Origin: Acidimicrobiales bacterium
GTDB taxonomy: Bacteria > Actinomycetota > Acidimicrobiia > Acidimicrobiales > Bog-793
Assembly (NCBI GenBank): GCA_030037405.1
Contig: JASHRK010000210.1
Coordinates: 1 to 7,227, forward strand
Direction: 5' to 3'
Length of the DNA: 7,227 nt
In this document: positions 4,920 through 7,227 of the stretch, one piece after another
Layout: each line of letters opens with the position of its first letter
How positions within the stretch are numbered: position 1 is the first letter of the stretch
The notes under the pieces: generated by a model
Database searches by the model: none
The model's input: only the letters and a program-made list of their open reading frames with translations
Told to the model about the DNA's origin: nothing
Translations under genes and position numbers: made by a program

Positions 4920-6454
4920 GCCGTCTCCCGCAGCCGCAGGATCTCGAGCTTGCCCGTCAAGTAGGCGAGGGGCTGGCCCGGCCAGACGATGTAGCGGTCG
5001 ATCTCGTTGGCGAGAAAGCCCTCGGGCACCGGCACGTGCTCCACGAAGAAGGCGAGGGCCTGGTCGCGGCTCCAGCCCTTGTCGTGGAGTCCTGTATCGA
5101 CGACGAGCCGGGCCGCCCGCATCAGCGAGGCGGTGATGGCGCCGAGGAGCGCCTCGACGCCCGAGTACAGGCCGAGCTCCTCGGCAAGCTGCTCCGCGTA
5201 GAGGGCCCAGCCCTCCGAGCAGACAGTCACGCTGCGCTGGCGCTGCAGGGCCGGCAGATCCTCGAGAAGCAACAGGCGTCCGAGGTGGAGGTGATGCCCG
5301 GGGACGGTCTCGTGGAAGGCGACGCTCTCGAGCTCCCAGCCGGTGCCGGCGGTGGCTCGGCGAGTGTTGAACCAGTAGGTGCCCGGACGGCTGCCATCGA
5401 GCCGGGGCCGGGTGTAGTGCGGTGCCATGCCACTGTCGGCGACGACCGGTGGCATCGGGCTGATGGCGCAGGGCTCTGGGAGGGGGCGCGGGAAAGCCTC
5501 GCCAACGGCGGCCTCGGCGCGGCGCACGGCTTCGACCGCGGCGGACATGGCGGCCTCAGGATCGGCGGCGGCGGAAGCGCGCAGCGCCTGGCGCACCGCC
5601 TCCAGGTCGCCGAGACCGATAGAGGCGCCGAGCTCGACGGCGCGGTCCTCGAGGCGCTCGATCTCGTCCCGGCCGGTGCGGTGCAGCTGCTCGGCGGTCA
5701 GAGGCAGGGTGGTGTGCACGCGGATGGCCCGGGCGTACTCGTCATCCCCGTCGGGCAGGTAGGCCAGGCCTGCCGCCTCGGCCGGCCTTGAGCGGGGCAG
5801 CAGTTCATGCAGCTCGGACACCCAGCGAACCATTGCCGGCTTGACCACGTCGGCCACCAGCCGATCGCGCTCCTCCCGCCAGGCGGCGGCACCGTCCCAG
5901 CCCTTCGGCGGCTGGGGGGCGGCGATGGCGTCGGGAACATCCTGGGCGAGAAGATCCCCGGCCCAAGTCAGAGCCTGATCCACGAGTGGCGCCACAGGCA
6001 GCCGCCCAGACGCGGCGCCGTCCCGGAGCCGGTCTGTCAGCTGGTCTATCCAGCGGCCGGAGCCCGCGAGACGCTCGAGGTAGTCGGCGGCTGCTTTTGT
6101 GTCGCCGATCACGGTGATCGCCGTCTCGGAGAACAGCCGGGCCGGGCCGGCGAAAGGCATGGCGGTAACCGTGTACTCGTCCGATGCGGCGTCAAGGGCG
6201 GCCAGCTCCTGGTCGGCGGCCGACACTATGCAGGCCAGATACAACGAGTCATCGCGCCCGAGGGCACCCTTGTCGATGCTCCCGGCCTCGGCAAGAACCG
6301 CCTCGACCTCGGCCCGGCGCTTTTCCGTCCCAGCCGGGCTCGCGTCGGGCAGGAGGTGGGCGTAGCCGGGAAGGCCGAGGCCGCTGGCCAGGAAAGGATG
6401 AGTGGTCAGGTAGCCCTCGTGGTAGCGGTCGGACAGCTCGCGGACGGTAGTCAT
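4793..6454 (-). CDS. DUF885 family protein (predicted zinc peptidase-like)
   Basis: This 553-residue soluble protein is of the DUF885 family, whose members are predicted metallohydrolases of largely unknown substrate. The core motif FHETVPGHHLHLGRL (380-394) supplies HExxPGH, probably two metal-ligand histidines and the catalytic glutamate. EGWALYAEQL (414-423) probably gives a further acidic ligand. Other family landmarks are the PGTYWFNTR strand (357-365), RYIVWPGQPLAYLTGKLEI (487-505) and the terminal LLRDFHAAVMDHGSVPLPVL followed by VWI. All expected catalytic elements are present. There is no signal peptide, unlike many proteobacterial relatives, so a cytosolic role is likely. The start is the ATG at 6452-6454, with only weak purine-rich sequence upstream. 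The gene is divergent from the HAD gene (67-bp gap) and convergent with the MFS gene, overlapping it by 127 bp. Confidence 0.9.
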   Translation of the reverse strand: MTTVRELSDRYHEGYLTTHPFLASGLGLPGYAHLLPDASPAGTEKRRAEVEAVLAEAGSIDKGALGRDDSLYLACIVSAADQELAALDAASDEYTVTAMPFAGPARLFSETAITVIGDTKAAADYLERLAGSGRWIDQLTDRLRDGAASGRLPVAPLVDQALTWAGDLLAQDVPDAIAAPQPPKGWDGAAAWREERDRLVADVVKPAMVRWVSELHELLPRSRPAEAAGLAYLPDGDDEYARAIRVHTTLPLTAEQLHRTGRDEIERLEDRAVELGASIGLGDLEAVRQALRASAAADPEAAMSAAVEAVRRAEAAVGEAFPRPLPEPCAISPMPPVVADSGMAPHYTRPRLDGSRPGTYWFNTRRATAGTGWELESVAFHETVPGHHLHLGRLLLLEDLPALQRQRSVTVCSEGWALYAEQLAEELGLYSGVEALLGAITASLMRAARLVVDTGLHDKGWSRDQALAFFVEHVPVPEGFLANEIDRYIVWPGQPLAYLTGKLEILRLRETAQETLGGAFLLRDFHAAVMDHGSVPLPVLEEAVGVWIGADGG

Positions 6455-6521
6455 GACCCCAGTCTGCCTCGAAGTGCCTCAGCAGTCGTCACGAGTGTTC
6501 TCGGAGTGTGAGGATGGGTCC
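6455..6521. promoter_or_regulatory. Divergent intergenic region between the DUF885 and HAD genes
   Basis: These 67 bp must hold the start signals of both divergent genes. I see no consensus -35/-10 pair on either strand and no strong inverted repeat. The only supported signal is the AGGA at 6511-6514, 7 nt before the HAD start. Confidence 0.45.
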
Positions 6522-7223
6522 ATGACTCGGTGCCTGATTCTCTGGGACATCGACGGGACGCTCGTCAGCGCGGGCGCAGCCGGACGTCTCGCTCTCGAGC
6601 ACGGCGCGATGGCCGCCACCGGCCTCGGAAGCGTCCCGAGCATCGTCATGGGCGGGAAGACCGATCCCCAGATCCTCCGCGAGATCCTCACGCTCGCCGG
6701 TCTGACCGATACCCGTATCGATGCCGCCATACCGCGCGCCCTGGTGGAGGCGGAACACTTCCTCGCCGGGGCCACCGACCGGATGCGGGCGGAAGGACGA
6801 GTGCACCCGGGCGTTCGGGAGCTCCTTGAGGCGCTCGGTGAGAGCGACGGCGTGCGCCAGAGCCTGCTCACGGGCAACATCGCTCCGAACGCCGTGCTGA
6901 AGATGCGCACCTTCGGCCTCGAGCGCTACTTCGACTTCGAGATCGGTGCCTTCGGGACCGACCACGCGGAGCGCGACCAGCTGGTGCCTTTCGCGCTGCG
7001 ACGGGCGCGCGAGTTGCGTGGCGAGTCCTACGCCGCCCGCGACGTCTGGGTCATCGGCGACACCGCCAACGACCTGAGCTGCGCGCGGGCGGCAGGCGTG
7101 CGCTGCCTCATCGTCGGGACGGGGCACGCCGGCTTCGCCGCGGTACGCGATCTTGACGCCGACGTCGTGCTCGAGAACCTTGGCGACACCGCCCTCGTGC
7201 GCAAGATCCTGCTCGAGGACTAG
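6522..7223 (+). CDS. HAD-superfamily hydrolase (phosphoglycolate phosphatase-like)
   Basis: This 233-residue cytosolic HAD phosphatase has all the main motifs visible. Motif I is WDIDGTL (8-14), with nucleophile D9 and acid/base D11. A helical C1-type cap lies at about 15-90, motif II is LLTGN (115-119, T117), the likely motif III lysine is K127 in VLKMRTFGL, and motif IV is VIGDTANDLSCA (177-188), with D180 and D184 as Mg2+ ligands. The protein ends LVRKILLED just before TAG. The start was chosen at the ATG at 6522 because AGGA stands 7 nt upstream and the HAD fold begins at once; an in-frame ATG at 6453 adds 23 unconserved residues and overlaps the DUF885 start, so I reject it. Layout and motifs resemble phosphoglycolate phosphatase and related small-molecule phosphatases; the substrate is uncertain. 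Only 4 bases follow, so its 3' context is unknown. Confidence 0.9.
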   Translation: MTRCLILWDIDGTLVSAGAAGRLALEHGAMAATGLGSVPSIVMGGKTDPQILREILTLAGLTDTRIDAAIPRALVEAEHFLAGATDRMRAEGRVHPGVRELLEALGESDGVRQSLLTGNIAPNAVLKMRTFGLERYFDFEIGAFGTDHAERDQLVPFALRRARELRGESYAARDVWVIGDTANDLSCARAAGVRCLIVGTGHAGFAAVRDLDADVVLENLGDTALVRKILLED

Positions 7224-7227
7224 GTGC

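Noticed and set aside
5036..5791. Plus-strand open frame of 251 codons inside the DUF885 gene
   Set aside because: The opposite strand carries the intact HExxPGH enzyme; this frame has no recognisable domain and no supported start signal.
6453..6521. Upstream ATG extending the HAD protein by 23 residues
   Set aside because: The extension overlaps the DUF885 start codon and precedes the first HAD strand with no conserved sequence; the ATG at 6522 has AGGA at the right distance.
6452..6524. Imperfect inverted repeat between the two start codons (CATGACCC and GGGTCCATG)
   Set aside because: Much of the match comes from the two divergent ATG codons themselves, and the arms differ by an inserted base; it is not distinguishable from chance.
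1..7227. Mobile element or defence island
   Set aside because: No transposase, integrase, terminal repeats, nuclease, methyltransferase or CRISPR-like repeats were seen, and composition is even across the window.

Overview
The window is GC-rich DNA with strong G/C preference at third codon positions. It carries GTG/ATG starts and a membrane-scaffold plus ribbon-helix-helix gene pair of a kind I associate with actinobacteria. It looks like a chromosomal segment of a high-GC actinomycetote; an acidimicrobial or similar lineage is possible but cannot be settled from this sequence. No rRNA, tRNA, CRISPR array, insertion sequence, integrase or phage gene is visible.

Layout from left to right: (1) the 5' part of an unrecognised small protein on the minus strand, running off the left edge (1-159). 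(2) A minus-strand two-gene ABC exporter operon: the ATPase (985-1989) and an ABC-2 permease (266-988), translationally coupled by an ATGA overlap. (3) A 100-bp divergent promoter region (1990-2089) with two opposed promoter-like sequences whose -10 hexamers overlap. (4) A plus-strand cluster: an SPFH/Band 7 membrane protein (2090-3022), a 69-residue ribbon-helix-helix protein with a basic AT-hook-like tail (3042-3251), and a 14-helix DHA2-type MFS efflux transporter (3315-4919). (5) A minus-strand DUF885 zinc-peptidase-like protein (4793-6454), whose conserved 3' end overlaps the MFS gene tail-to-tail by 127 bp. (6) A divergently transcribed HAD-family phosphatase (6522-7223).

Functionally the left two thirds is a membrane and export neighbourhood: one ATP-driven exporter, one proton-coupled exporter, a membrane scaffold, and a small DNA-binding protein that is a candidate local regulator. 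The DUF885 and HAD genes look like housekeeping or metabolic enzymes of unknown substrate. I do not see a clearly new defence or mobile system. The points most worth a second look are the SPFH/ribbon-helix-helix pair with its compact divergent promoter, and the antisense-encoded C-terminal extension of the MFS transporter.
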